Source: Saxidomus purpurata (Eukaryota; Mollusca; Bivalvia; Venerida; Veneridae). From it: 64,000 bases of DNA. How positions within the stretch are numbered: the first letter of the stretch is position 1; every line of letters begins with the position of its first letter. Location: NCBI GenBank assembly GCA_022818135.1, contig JAFMSR010000005.1, forward strand, positions 28,521,865 to 28,585,864, in the 5' to 3' direction. The position numbers were made by a program, and so were the translations under genes. The notes under the pieces were generated by a model that searched no databases, was not told where the DNA came from, and saw nothing but the letters and a program-made list of their open reading frames with translations. Below are positions 1 through 11,401 of the stretch, one piece after another.

Positions 1-280
1 TGACAAATTGCCAGGATATTTGGACTGAAACAGTAGCCTCTAGAGCCTTAACAAGATTTTTCTATTTTTGGGTCATGTGACCTAGTTTTTCATCCGAGAT
101 GACCCATATTCGAACTCGTCCAAGTAATTACTGGGACAAACATCCTGACCAAGTTTCGTGACAATTGAGGCAAAAATGTGACCACTAGAGTGTTAACGAA
201 CTAAGTGGGGATGGACGACGGACGTCGGACATTCATCGATCCTAATAGCTCACCCTGAGCCAGCTCAGGTGAGCTAAAAA
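1..280 (+). repeat. 3' end of a dispersed bivalve-type repeat
   Basis: The stretch contains the phrases GGTCATGTGACCTAG and GAACTCGTCCAAG, then a run of GGACGACGG-like triplets, and ends with CTCAGGTGAGCTAAAAA. The same ending recurs in fragment form near 29.1-29.3 kb, and related wording makes up the array at 11.4-12.7 kb. It looks like the right-hand end of a non-coding dispersed element entering from outside the window. No protein is encoded. Confidence 0.6.
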
Positions 281-282
281 AC

Positions 283-372
283 CAGTACTGGTGTCATATG
301 AGGTACAGTAGTGACCCAAGTGGGGCTCAAACCCACAACCTCCAGGATGAGCATGTTAACAGTTGCAACCTC
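283..372 (-). repeat. tRNA-derived SINE fragment
   Basis: Read on the minus strand, this has a B-box-like GGGTTTGAGCCCC followed by TCACTACTGTACCTC and CACCAGTACTGG. That is the same order as the fuller SINE at 5404..5593. The tRNA A-box half is decayed. Confidence 0.5.
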
Positions 373-497
373 ATGTTGTTGAGGTAAATATATCTGACAC
401 AAGAATTAAAGATTTAAGTATTAAAGGGGCACTCCATACATCTAGCAGATTATTTTAACTTAACATAAATAATGTGTTCAATGAATGCAAAAAAAAA

Positions 498-1567
498 ACA
501 AGAGCTGTCCCTCTCAAGTGACGAATGCCCCCGAAAGAGGTGCCTCACAGTCTGTGTCCTCTCCATGTGCTCAATAAATGTGCTACGTAATTTTAAAATC
601 CTTCCATGCATGACAGAGTAATCATGCATACAGTATTCCATTACTTTAAACACTAAGTGTGACCTTGACCTTTGAGGTAGGGACTTGGGTCTTGCACACG
701 ACACATCCGCTTGATGTGCTAGACATTTGTGCCAAGTTATTTTAAAATCCTTCAAAGCATAATAAAGTTATAGTCCGGACACAAATGTATGCATATATAC
801 AGGATTCCATTACCTATAAACTCTAAGTGTGACCTTGACCTTTGTGGTAGGGATGTGGGTCTTGCACGCGACACGTCGCCTTGATGTGCTAGACATGTGT
901 GCCATATTATTTTAAAATCCTTCAAGGCATGACAAAGTTACAGTCCGGACACGAATGTGTGCATATATGCATATATAGAGGAATCCATTACCTTCAAACT
1001 CTAAGTGTGACCTTGACCTTTGAGCTAGGGACCTGGGTGTTGCACGCGACACGTCGTCTTGATGTGCTAGACATTTGTGCCAAGTTATTTTAAAATCCTT
1101 CAATGCATGACAAAGTTACAGTCCGGACACGAATGTGTGCATATATGCATATATAGAGGAATCCATTACCTTCAAACTCTAAGTATGACCTTGACCTTTG
1201 AGCTAGGGACCTGGGTGTTGCACGCGACACGTCGTCTTGATGTGCTAGACATGTGTGCCTAGTTATTTTAAAATCCTTCAATGCATGACAAAGTTATAGT
1301 CCGGACACGAATGTGTGCATATATAGAGGATTCCATAACCTTCATACTCCAAGTGTGACCTTCACCTTTGAGGTAGGGATGTGGGTCTTGCACGCGACAC
1401 GTCGTCTTGATGTGCTAGACATGTGTGCCAAGTTATTTTAAAATCCTTCAATGCATGACAAAGTTATAGTCTGGACACGAATTTGTAAGTGGGGACGCAC
1501 GGACGGACGGACAGACGGTCAGACGGACAGACGGTGCGATTTTAATATGCCACCCTTCGGGGGCATA
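498..1567 (+). mobile_element. Pearl/Helitron-like non-autonomous element
   Basis: It starts with ACAAGAGCTGTCC. Near the left end it has TGCCCCCGAA (about 524) and near the right end the inverse, TTCGGGGGCA (about 1555). A core of about five tandem units of 170-178 bp lies between them, followed by a run of GGACGGACGGACAGACGG. This layout matches the 'pearl' elements described in oysters and later grouped with Helitron-like elements; that assignment is inference. It carries no coding sequence and sits inside a MITE. Confidence 0.65.
649..1490 (+). repeat. Tandem array of ~175-bp units, about five copies
   Basis: The phrase CTAAGTGTGACCTTGACCTT recurs at about 651, 823, 1001, 1178 and 1348 (the last two with single changes), giving spacings of 170-178 bp. 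Short open frames across it simply reflect repetition without stops and are not genes. Confidence 0.85.
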
Positions 1568-1699
1568 AAAAAATATATATTTTTTAAGAAGAACATCTGT
1601 CGAAAAATGCCCCATTTTAGCACAATTAATACTTCTGTAATAAACCGCATCCACCCATTAATTGTACAACAACACAATAATTAAAGATTTAAGTATTAA

Positions 1700-2473
1700 A
1701 AGGGGCACTCCGTACATCTAGCAGATTATTTTAACTTAATATAAATCATGTGTTCAATGAATGCAAGAAAAATTATAAAAAAATACATTTATGCCCCATT
1801 TTAGCACAATTGATACTTCTGTAATAAATCACATCCACCCATTAATTAGGGATGTTATTGATTAAAATTTTTGTATCGATATATCGATTTAGAAATATCG
1901 ACGATACAGCGATATATCGATACATGGGCGTTAAAAAGTCACAGATTACATATTCTACCAAATCTCTTGACTTTATTTGTCCTTTACATATGGTTCTGGT
2001 GTATAATATATATCAACCCTTGCAGTGCTGAAATATTTTTGCCTATGAGTCCGCATTTCATTAAATTATCATTCGTTAGAAAAACACTGAACTATAGGTA
2101 GAGTGGTTGTTTATATTCCGGCTGAGTTTTGATGGAATTTTCGAACGTGAAACTGTAGATCATTGCACGGTAAAACATTATTCGATATACGATTTTTCAA
2201 AACTGCAATCGATATCAAATTGAAAGTGTTTTATCGTTGATATATCGATATCGTTTGAATCGATTACATCCCTACCATTAATTGTCCAACAACAACATTA
2301 CATAGATTATTGAATGGTTTACGGCACTGCAGCATATTTCAAACTGCTGATTTTATCGATAATGACTGAAATGCTGAGCTGAAACTATTAGGTTAAGTTA
2401 TAATACTTCCAAAGATCCTATTATTTATATTTTGGAGGTTATTTGTTCGACATCAGTTATAGTGTATGTCCCC
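1700..2473 (+). mobile_element. TTAA-type MITE, copy 2, containing an hAT-like insertion
   Basis: TTAA at 1696..1699 and 2474..2477 flank an element that begins AAGGGGCACTCC and ends GTATGTCCCC. Without the nested insertion (1847..2274) and its duplicated 8-bp target, it is close to the ~348 bp of the intact copy at 13022..13369. TTAA target duplications are typical of piggyBac-type transposition; the family assignment is inference. Confidence 0.8.
1847..2274. mobile_element. hAT-like MITE with 8-bp target-site duplication
   Basis: The ends are inverted: the left end TAGGGATGTTATTGATT matches the reverse complement of the right end, TAGGGATGTAATCGATT. Both ends then continue into ATCGATATATCG motifs. 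The 8-bp sequence CCATTAAT occurs immediately before (1839..1846) and immediately after (2275..2282). An 8-bp duplication and short TAGGG-type ends are characteristic of hAT elements. There is no transposase, so it is non-autonomous (428 bp). Confidence 0.85.
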
Positions 2474-2477
2474 TTAA

Positions 2478-3290
2478 AGAAGGGATGTTAAAAGAATGGT
2501 GAAACAATTTTACTTTCAAAAATGTCTTAGACCACAGTTATTTATGGAAAATGGGTCTGGTACATCCCATTACTGCAGTAAACAACTAGTCAATATTACA
2601 CAAAAACCTCCATAACATAACCCAGAACACAGAGCTTACACATTCAGCACATTGACCCCAAGTGGTTTTCACTTAAATACAAGTGTCAGACAAACTGATT
2701 AGGGTGTGTAAGAGATACCACAAGAAATAATGCGATCATTTGCACCTACACTGAAACATGATGCTGAGCAAGTGAAAAAACTGTCTCAAATCTCACCACT
2801 GGAGTTCAGCCTGAGCCTACGATAGAGTATAACTGTGTCTTAGCATTTGTTAATTTTATCATGCTGTTCAAGTACTTAAAAATACAAAAGTTGACCTTGA
2901 TAATTTTTTAAAAGTTCAATATCTCAAAAATAGATTGTAAAACATTTTCAGTTTTATTTATATGGCAGTTCATACATTACTTATAAAATTTCCATAATCT
3001 GCAGTGATGCCCCTACATTGAATCTTCTGCTACACTCTTGTAATTTTATATGTGTGATATGTCTCAGGGACAAAATTATATAAATTGTTTAACCTAATTT
3101 GACATTAGGCATATTTTTGTTACGTGTGTTAAATTTGTAGAATTTTGATACAATGTACATGTTTTGTAATTCTTCATTGCCTGCAAATTTTTTGGAACCT
3201 GGAACAAAAACAATCATACAATGTACACAAATACTTGCAAATTTACCTTTTTTAACTTTATCGGGTACTTTTAAATATCACCAGTATTTC
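2478..3290. other. Non-coding stretch, nothing recognised
   Basis: AT-rich sequence between two MITEs with no convincing exon, RNA gene or repeat on either strand. Confidence 0.5.
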
Positions 3291-3294
3291 TTAA

Positions 3295-3615
3295 GTGGGG
3301 TGGGCAACAAAAAAACGTTATAACTTTTCAATTAAGCAGCAAAATGTCTTTAAATTGTGCACACTAGTCCGATGTAGATTATGGAAGTATTAAGTTTAAT
3401 ATGTTTTGGAACAGTATCCATTACACCCCCAATACCTTAACGGGTGGATAGCAATTTATTACAGAAGACCTCTATGTTGATTATTTGTGCTAAAAATGAG
3501 GCATTTTTTATATGTTGTTCTTAAGATTTTATTTATTTATCACATCATATGTTCATTGAACACATTATTTCTGTTTGGAGAATTTTATCTGCTGCTAGAT
3601 GTCGGGAGTGCCCCT
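3295..3615 (-). mobile_element. TTAA-type MITE, copy 3, minus orientation
   Basis: TTAA at 3291..3294 and 3616..3619 flank about 321 bp. On the minus strand it begins AGGGGCACTCCCGACATCTAG and passes through a TGGATACTGTTCC region. It matches the families at 1700 and 13022 in order (for example TGGAAGTATTAAG near its far end), but is more diverged. Confidence 0.7.
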
Positions 3616-4215
3616 TTAAGATATGAAGGCAGTTTTAACACAACCAAAATGCTCGGAAGAGTATCCACTTTGAACACTCAGCTTGAAGCTCCACAACAAT
3701 AATCAATTTTGCAGGAAAGACATTCTCCTCTAAATATGAACTTGCAAGTTTCAGTGGCATACTGAACTTTTAGCATTTAGTGGTACCAGAAAAATGTTCA
3801 CTTTAAGTAAACACAACAACTGCTTTTCACTTTCAGTTTTCTGGTGGACAAAAAATCCAATGCATTTTGATCTTATTTCTTACAAACCATATTCAGAACA
3901 ATAATTGAAAACATATACAACACTTAAACAGAAAAGGAATGGACAGTTCATTTAAGATTAAGTTACAGATATACGAGGGTCGTTCAAAAACCTTGTAGAC
4001 TTCAATAGCATCTTTATCTATCACAATACATTTCAAAATATTGCATTAAAATGTGCAACACTACACATACAATAAATATGTATAACATAAACAAGATATC
4101 ACTTCTATACATAACACAGGAGTATTGTTTACGGTCAGAATCATCAACCCGGCGCATGAAATTGCAACATCACATCATACATAATTCTGTTTACAATGAA
4201 TGCATAAAAAGGTAC

Positions 4216-4379
4216 TTGTTCATTCTTCTTTCTAGCTGATTCTAGTTGATCTGACATCCACTTGAGCTGGTTTGCTGGGTCTGGTAGGTCCTTGGTCAAC
4301 TTGTCCTGGTCATAGTAGAGATTTGTATTCAGGCCTAGAAGCTTGATCTTCTCTGATATACGGGTACTGTAATATCCAC
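4216..4379 (-). CDS. SMPDL3A: SMPDL3-like exon 4 (GGYYS, LNTNLYYD)
   Basis: The acceptor TATGTGTTGCAG precedes the exon and GTACCT is the donor, in phase 0. In relatives the next residues begin V(Y/F)I(I/V)xH, supporting the donor choice after the KKNEQ codons. That next exon was not found in 1..4215. Confidence 0.9.
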
Positions 4380-7300
4380 CTGCAACACATAGACACATCA
4401 TTTCAACACTATACTGTTCGGTTACCGTACTACGCGGCGGTTAGCGCATTCGCTTCTCACCAATGTAACCCAAGTTTGATTCTCATCCTAGGTAGATGGT
4501 AGGTGGTCAGCAGATAGGACAGGTGGGTTTTCTCTGGGTTCTCAAGTTTCCTCCCAAAGAAAAGCCACCAGACACCAACATCTGCACAGTCCGTTCAAAA
4601 GCTTGCATCAGCTTATATTTGTTATTATTTGAATGCTGCAGACTTTAAACAAAAAGATTATTATATCTATATCTAGACTATTACAATGGGATCTTCTGCC
4701 TTTCAATTTGGACAAATCTCTTTCTATAAATTGGTGTTAATTTTCCAGAAAACTAACATCTTAAAACTAATCAGACCTAAGAAGACATTGTTTTTGTCAT
4801 CTGTTTTGGAGTGAAGCTGCTGGAAAAGGTACATAATACACACAAGGCCCAATGGGTTGAATGTACACTTTGCTTGTATGCATGTATACTCCGATTTCGA
4901 GCACTGAGACATGAATGTATTATTTGCTCATTCTAAAGCAACAGTAAAAGCAGAGGAAAACATACAGGTTGTAGCTGAAGCATCAAATTCAGACTATAAA
5001 CATTCATTTTGATTTGGTTTTCTTTTCCCTATTTTAGTATGGCCAATAACACAGACACAATATAATATAGTGTAACAAATCAAGTTCTTTTCTAAAAAAA
5101 ATTGGTAAACAAATTTAAGTCGTTAACATATTTTATTAACTGGGAGTATCAGAAAAAGAAAATGATTAAATGTTTACAATTAGATCAAAACTTAACATGA
5201 CCGAGATTCTCCTATCAGTCAGTTAAATACGTCAAAGTTCAAATATCTTAATACTTCCCTATCAGATAACATTGCGTAAAACATGTTTACAGTTTATCTA
5301 CAGTTTATTACACTATAGGGACAGCATTTCACAATGACTTCTAACTTAAAATATGAATTGCAAATGTAAAGAACTCAGATCACTCAACAAAACATCAGTA
5401 TAAGGGGAGCGGTGGTGTAGAGGTTAAGGTGTCTGTCGCTCATCCCGGAGGTTGCGGGTTCGAGCCCCACCAAGGTCACGACCGTACCTCCTCATACGAC
5501 ACCAGAACTGGTGTTTCCAGGAAACAGACTCGAGAGTGACTCGATAAGCTACAAGCTTTCTTCACAATCGAGCTAAAATAAATTAGTATAAACTAAAACA
5601 TCAGTAGTGACGAAATCTATCTGTTAGTACATAGAAACCATCAGAGTACTGAATTCAATGTTATATTGTAAAACAATGACAAATTTCAGTAAATGAGTGT
5701 TAATAGATATCTTTACACCTGGACAAAGGCAATTAGTAAAATACATTTTAATGGTTGCAGCCAATTTGAATTTTCTTGAGCCGATTTACTAATTTTTGTT
5801 GCTAATTTCATAAGTGCGAGCCCTGAGAAGTATTTTGTGTGGGACAGTCTTGGTTCCTGGCCTAAAATATATACTTTAAATCCTTATCTTTGCAGAACTA
5901 GACTAAAGTCTGAACATCCCTTCTGAGCACCCTTATGTTCAAATAATGGTACTTTCCAAACTGACAGAAGGGGGATTTCATTTTAACAACTAAGCAGGAT
6001 GTGCTATTTACCATGTCATGATTCATGACATGGTAGCTCAAAACAAAAACTTCATTATTTCCAGATTGGGGTCTGTGACTACAAAACTTTTCTACAGTAT
6101 CATGTTTCTGGCTTGATTGACATATAAAGTGAGTCAGAATTAAATTTTCATTTTTTTTTTACATTGTAAAAAAGTTTACAGTTATAAATCTCTAGGCCCT
6201 AGGGGCATAGTGAAGCAGATGCTATTCATTAGGATTTTTTTCTTCAAAAAGGAAAAAAAACACATAACTTGAATTAAAAAAATGTGTGTTGAGGGGTGAT
6301 TAGATAATGTCAGGGGGTACACTTGTACAAACCTGGAACACTGAGCATCTGAGAGTAGACAATGGGTTTAAACTTTTATCAAAGTTAAATCAATCACTCA
6401 CTCTTTCTTTTGTTGTTCTTTGTTTTGTTACTGGCACAAAAATTTAATAGTCATTTAAAGCCGTTCAAAGATATCTGTATGACCATAATGAATAGGAAAT
6501 TTAAAACATCAACTCACTAGCAAAGTAGTGACATACTGTATTAAGATTTAAGTATTAGAGGTGCTCAAGGGAGTAATGCTTTATTGGGTGTTACTGGTTC
6601 ATGCCTCACAGCCTGTTCATTTCCATTGCTTATTCACTGCAGGGTAACTTGATAAGCTTTAATCTGAATACGTATAAAACAAAACACTTGGTGAGATTCC
6701 ATTTCATGTCCATTCTGCAAACCTACAACAGTTCAAGAGTTGCAGTATCATTTGGGGCCTTAAGTCATACCTCTTCATAGTAGACACCAGTAATGGGTTT
6801 TCCCACAATCGATAGCATTGACAAACGGCAAAGATATCTTCATAAGTGAGCTTCTGTTAGTTAACATAAACTTAACTGAAAATAATATGTGTATATTTAA
6901 TTTTTTGTCTTTTGAAAAAAATTATAAATGTAAAGGTCATGGATTCCCGTGCCAATCACCAGTGTCCCCAAATGGGATGAATTCTAAAAAGAGGCCAAAT
7001 AAATTTAAAAGTGGTGACAGAAATTTTAGCAAGATAAGCCCAATAAGCCCACTCTGGGGAGGTCCCGGAAAGTGATGAAGGGGTTAGTTTAAAACAGTTA
7101 ATCTTACCATTGTGAAATTGTTCACTTTCATTTTGACCTAAAACAGCATGCCAACCACTGATATCTAAAACCCCCTTGTAGTATTTGGTATTCTCCACAT
7201 CATAAGGCATCATATTTGCTGGGTAGGGGTCATGGTTACCAAGCACAGGGTAGATGCTGGTGTTGGGAAATACTGACATTAACTCATCTGTAACATTGCC

Positions 7301-9828
7301 AATTAAGGTGTAAACTTTATCAATATCTAGATCCTTGTTGTCAACATGTGGTACACTGTCTCTGAAAATAGAAAATATTAATGTGACAGATAGTAATCTG
7401 AACTGTTAAAAATCAGTTTTAATCTCTTTGCTGTTAATGAGTAAGGCTTACTCCCTCTAGGCTACAGTTACATGTATATGAAAAAATCTGCATTCTATGT
7501 TCGACTCAGTCTCTAGTGTATAATGCTAAGACCTGATGTCTTTACTTTGTATCATGTATGTTTTATTTCAGTTGTAAGCTTTCTAAATATTATTAAGACA
7601 AAGTTTTTTTAAAAACAAAGTGTTTCTTTTTAAAATATCTGATTCGGAAGTTAAAGTTCTTTAAAATAGCATGGAATTCTTCCTTACCCAGTCCATACAA
7701 TAAAGTCTGGATCCGGTTGTATTTTGTACATTGCCTGTACTGCAGACGTGATCAGCTGCCAGGGTGCATCACACAGGTAGTTTCCATAGTTACCAATGCT
7801 CTTAGGTGAACTGCCATTACTGTTATGACACATCTTATTTGGGTCACCAGTAGTACTGTAATTTGCATCATAGTGAAAATCTGTCACTTGCCAAAAGTAA
7901 CCTAAAATGAATTCAAATGATAAAAAATCTAAACATACCAATAACTAGCAAATTTAATGTGGGTGAAAGCCAGTGGCATAGATTTTGAATGGCTGCCTGG
8001 CAACTATAAAATCTTGTTGGTTTCAACATCAAGCTTCCATTTCAACAATAATTGCATCATTTAGAGTACATTTTATAACAATTGTAAGTAAATACTGCCA
8101 CTATTTTCATCTAGATACATAAATTATTGTTTATTTTTAGTAAAGTGGCTAAATTGTTATTTGTCTTTGTAAGAAATTTTTCTTTTATAACATATTTGAC
8201 TACGCGATACATTTTCCAAATTCAATCTCTCTCTCAAAAAAACGTCAAACTTCACGATGTATGTCACAATACATGACGCTACACCGGCTACGACGATGGC
8301 AATTTCGTTCCCGTTCCAGAAGGAAGACCTATGTGACAGTGACGACTGCTGTGCGATAGCCAATCAACGCTGCAACTACTAGATCTACAACATGCCTGCG
8401 ACCACTTTTTTGGTCACACCTCTGACAATGTAATGTCAGGCTTGCTGTGGTTGCTGGCTTATTTGGCTTTTAAGGGGTTTTTATATCTTCAAAATTTCAG
8501 AGTAGGAAAATAGGTCAAACTTTCATGCATACTTTTAACTTGTTAAAATAAGTAAAAACATCTTCGGACAGCATTTTATTCTCTCATTCAGGACGATTAA
8601 AATTTTTTATCATCACAAAAAGCTAAGCAAAGTAAAAATAGGACAACAATTTATTAAAAGGGGATTTTTACGTTACAAAACAAACAAATATACCATCTAG
8701 TACCAAAATTCTCTAAAAACTGTTAGGCTACCACGATCCAGACATACAAACTAGGTCAATCACACTTAGATCTCACTGGTCGCCGTGACTGGCCTACTCT
8801 TTGGCAACCAATCAAATTCAACCTTTGGCTATACTGGCTGGAAATTGCAGTCAGGTAAATTTCTCCTATTTTTTGGCTTCAAAATTTTGTCTTTTAGGCA
8901 TGACGGGAGACATGCCGGGGTCTCATCCCAATATTAAGCTAACAAACATGCTCTTTGGGACGGACCTTCATAAAATTCTCATCAAATCAAATCAAATCAT
9001 CAAGCTTCCTCAGGTGCTTTGTATGGTTATCAGTTGATGATAATATATGTCAATCATGTCAAACTTGGGACTTTCAATGACTTTTGGCCATTTTTTTGAG
9101 CAAGAGATTTTAAGACAAAGCTGACATGCTCACCTGGAACAGATCCCCAGGTGTCTGTGTTAAGATAAGATAAATTTTGAGTCAGCAAAAAAGTAACAAA
9201 TGCAACATAAGCACTCTAGGTCCTTTTGAACCGACTACATCTAGATCTACTAACAAATATGTAAGAAACAAAAGTAAAAAGCTGTAAGGAAAAGTCATGG
9301 TTACAAGATGATATAATCGTTAATTTAAGAGATCTAGCTTGTATGACTAACCTAAAAACATTACTAGCACATTTATAAGATAAGATGACATGGCAAACAC
9401 AAATTAAAAAGGTAATCAAGACGTAAAAACTGCGATAAGAGAGAAAAAAAACTTAGCCAGTTAAAAACGCAGTAGAAATGCATATTTTTATTTTTTTTAT
9501 TTCGTGCTTCCTAGTTGCCAAAGATTGAAAGAAAACGTTAACTTCAGTGGCTGGAGGGGAGGAGTCTTCGGCATTATTTCAGGCATATCATAACCTTTCA
9601 CAACTCCATAACAGAAAATCCTTGTTGAATTTATATCTAAAAAAAATGTTAAAAAGAACCATTTTTTCCTGAACATTGTAAAACAATCATCCGAAATGCA
9701 TTATGTCCGAATACGAACGATTTATGTAAACAAAGATGATTTAACAAACCTGTGCCTTTAGCGCATTGACTTAAATGTATCCAAAGTATCACGAAGTAAA
9801 GCGTAAAGATTTTAAATTTATATGTCAT
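4216..9828 (-). CDS. SMPDL3A: Acid sphingomyelinase-like phosphodiesterase (SMPDL3 family), 5' four exons
   Basis: Coding exons on the minus strand are 9828..9750, 7901..7688, 7361..7108 and 4379..4216. Together they give 237 codons, with junctions in phase 1, 2 and 1 that join without frame loss, and the last donor in phase 0. Residues 1-22 form a hydrophobic signal peptide (FTLYFVILWIHLSQC). Metallophosphatase motifs follow: TDFHYD (metal ligands D34 and H36), WTGDSVPH (D99) and LGNHD (N140). Further on come GGYYS and LNTNLYYD, both typical of SMPDL3 proteins. Family members are secreted or lysosomal metal-dependent enzymes that cleave nucleotide and phospholipid phosphodiesters. The full protein should be about 440-460 residues, so roughly half is here; the later histidine ligands and the C-terminal domain lie beyond the left edge. 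DPANQ favours SMPDL3A over 3B, but the paralogue is not certain. Confidence 0.93.
4430..4575 (+). repeat. tRNA-derived SINE
   Basis: A tRNA-like head (GGCGGTTAGCGCATTCGC, then a degenerate B box AAGTTTGATTCTC) is followed by GTGGGTTTTCTCTGGGTTCT and TTTCCTCCCA. This body is shared by many invertebrate SINEs. It lies just upstream of SMPDL3 exon 4, inside the intron. Confidence 0.55.
5404..5593 (+). repeat. tRNA-headed SINE, nearly complete
   Basis: The head has an A-box-like GTGGTGTAGAGGTTAAGG and a perfect B-box-like GGGTTCGAGCCCC. The body is CACCAGAACTGGTGTTTCC and the tail ends AAATTAGTATAAACTA. Tail and body recur in reverse at 12905..13398. CAT occupies the anticodon position, suggesting a Met-like tRNA ancestor, but the stems are too degraded for a working tRNA. 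Confidence 0.7.
7108..7361 (-). CDS. SMPDL3A: SMPDL3-like exon 3 (GDxxPH and GNHD)
   Basis: The acceptor CTATTTTCAG precedes the exon and the donor GTAAGA follows it. It completes WTGDSVPHV and carries VLGNHDPYP, the asparagine/histidine metal site. N-glycosylation sequons (NVT, NTS, NES) fit a secretory-pathway protein. Confidence 0.95.
7688..7901 (-). CDS. SMPDL3A: SMPDL3-like exon 2 (DxH metal site)
   Basis: The acceptor TTCATTTTAG precedes the exon and the donor GTAAGG follows it. It encodes GYFWQVTDFHYD, a cysteine-bearing segment (C51, C70) and ends in DFIVWTG. Confidence 0.95.
9750..9828 (-). CDS. SMPDL3A: SMPDL3-like exon 1 (signal peptide)
   Basis: ATG at 9828 opens 26 codons plus one base and ends at the donor GTTTGT. 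The encoded start MTYKFKIFTLYFVILWIHL is a basic-then-hydrophobic secretion signal. The split glycine codon (G|GT) joins exactly to exon 2. Confidence 0.85.
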
Positions 9829-11040
9829 GTTTGCATAACAAATGATTTTACATAATAAAACAACTTAAACATTCAAAATATTGAAAGTGTTTTTAGGGTA
9901 CAAAGTTCATGGTTAAAATAAAGGGAGGTAACTTCTGATTTTATTTATTGCTATCATTGCGAGGATTGTTGCCCTGGATACGCATTATATGTCCTGGGAC
10001 CTAGACATGTAAGGGAAGATTGAATGAACGTTCCGTTCGGCGCATGTTTCAGTGCGGGTAGATCAACAACAAACAATTGGCAAATGAAATGTCTTTTTTA
10101 ACCTAAAACATAAATTTCTAAAAATCATGAATAGATATAGATCTAGGCCTATTGTCTCGATTTTTCAGCTCCCATAGCATCCAATATGATATCAGTTAAA
10201 TGTTACCGATCTAAGAATTGCAGGTTTATTTTTTGTTTAGAAAATATTAGAGCATGGCTGGGGTAGTCTGGGACGCTGAATTTGTGGACTCTGGGGCACT
10301 AGGATCTTAGAGTGCCCAAAAGTAGCCAGCAGTAGATCTACCCCAACCTAACCTTACGAAGTGCAGCTGACGCATAATTCTAAACTTATTATTTAATATT
10401 GCAGAGGTAGAACTAATTAGCACATGTGAGCGTGCAGAAAATATTCAGAATCTACCACCCGAGCTGATATCTTTACCAACAAAGACAATAGTGAAATTTG
10501 AATAAGATATATAGTAATAAAAGTGTTTAAACAACACATTAAAGTACATGCAGTGCTTCAATTGTAATACTACTTATTTTGTTTGCAAACGCGTTCTAAG
10601 TTGATCAACTACACACTGTACCCCCTAGTGCCCAAGCGTACCACTGACAGTGCCCCCAGTGTGCCCCATTACGGGACACTCTGGCTTCTTTAACTGAGTG
10701 TAGCACTTTTATATAAATAGCTATAAACCATATCAGAATTTAAATGATCCAATAAATAGTGTTCTTTTAATGCAAATAAAAACTGTTTGGTTGTTATGAC
10801 AACATTGGCAAAGAGACGAAACATATTACATGTATTATATCCAGAGTGCTCAGTCTCCCCTACTATTTTGGTTCATTCTTATCTCATTTACTTTCTCGAG
10901 TTCCTCAGTTGAGACAGGGATCTGATAAATCCTGACTGAGAGATTACTGCACTCCTTCATAACACTGAAGATGATATGCAGCCGCTGGTAATTTTAAGAG
11001 ATCAAGAAAAGGCTTAAAAAGGAAGCAACTAGCTAGCTAG
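9829..11040. other. Upstream region of the SMPDL3-like gene; no gene seen
   Basis: This should contain the SMPDL3 promoter and 5' UTR, but I see no clear TATA box or initiator. GGGGCACTAGG (about 10292) and CCCTAGTGCCC (about 10622) are an inverted pair, possibly the ends of a decayed element. Confidence 0.4.
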
Positions 11041-11049
11041 GAAAAATGA

Positions 11050-11385
11050 GAAGTTGGTAGTAGCTGGCAGTAGCAGTAGCAAAAGCGTGAAGATGTTAGT
11101 GGCAGTAGTTGGAGACATGAAGTTGGCAGTAGCCGTAGTTGGCAGAAACAGTAGCAAAAGCGTGAAGTTGGCAGTATCAGTAGTTTGCAGAGACAGGAGC
11201 AAAAACTTGAGGTTGGCAGTAGCAGTAGTTGGCATTAACAGTAGCAAAAACATAAAGTTGGCAGTAGCTGTAGCATGCAGTAGCAGTATTAAAAACGTGA
11301 AGTTGGCAGTAGCAGTAATTGACAGTAGCAAGAACTTTAAGTTGGTAGTAGCAATAGTTGGCAGTCACAGTAGCAAAACATTGTT
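11050..11385 (+). repeat. Minisatellite, ~45-bp unit rich in GTAGCA
   Basis: Variants of GTGAAGTTGGCAGTAGC recur roughly every 45 bases from 11087 to 11340. The unit length is divisible by three, so long open frames appear on both strands. Their low-complexity products (VAVVG.NSSK repeats) show no sign of being a real protein. Confidence 0.75.
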
Positions 11386-11401
11386 AGCAGTGCTACTATT
11401 A

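Larger units (their letters stand above)
421..1678 (+). mobile_element. TTAA-type MITE, copy 1, interrupted
   Basis: TTAA at 421 is followed by AGGGGCACTCC and ATCTAGCAGATTAT, the left end of a small DNA element seen intact at 13022..13369. The copy is interrupted at about 498 by the pearl-like element and resumes at about 1570 (GAAGAACATC, then GCATCCACCCATTAATTG). It stops at 1678, where a second copy begins. The 22 bases before this copy (from 404) are repeated before copy 2 (from 1679), so the pair looks like a tandem duplication that included flanking DNA. Confidence 0.7.

Noticed and set aside
899..1281. Overlapping frames on both strands in the pearl-like core
   Set aside because: They repeat with the 175-bp unit and have no known domain.
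5404..5480. Possible functional tRNA with CAT anticodon
   Set aside because: Stems do not pair properly, and the sequence continues into a SINE body shared with other copies.
8157..8363. 68-codon minus-strand frame with a membrane-like segment inside SMPDL3 intron 1
   Set aside because: It has no in-frame ATG (it would have to start at TTG), lies after an in-frame stop and has no clear acceptor.
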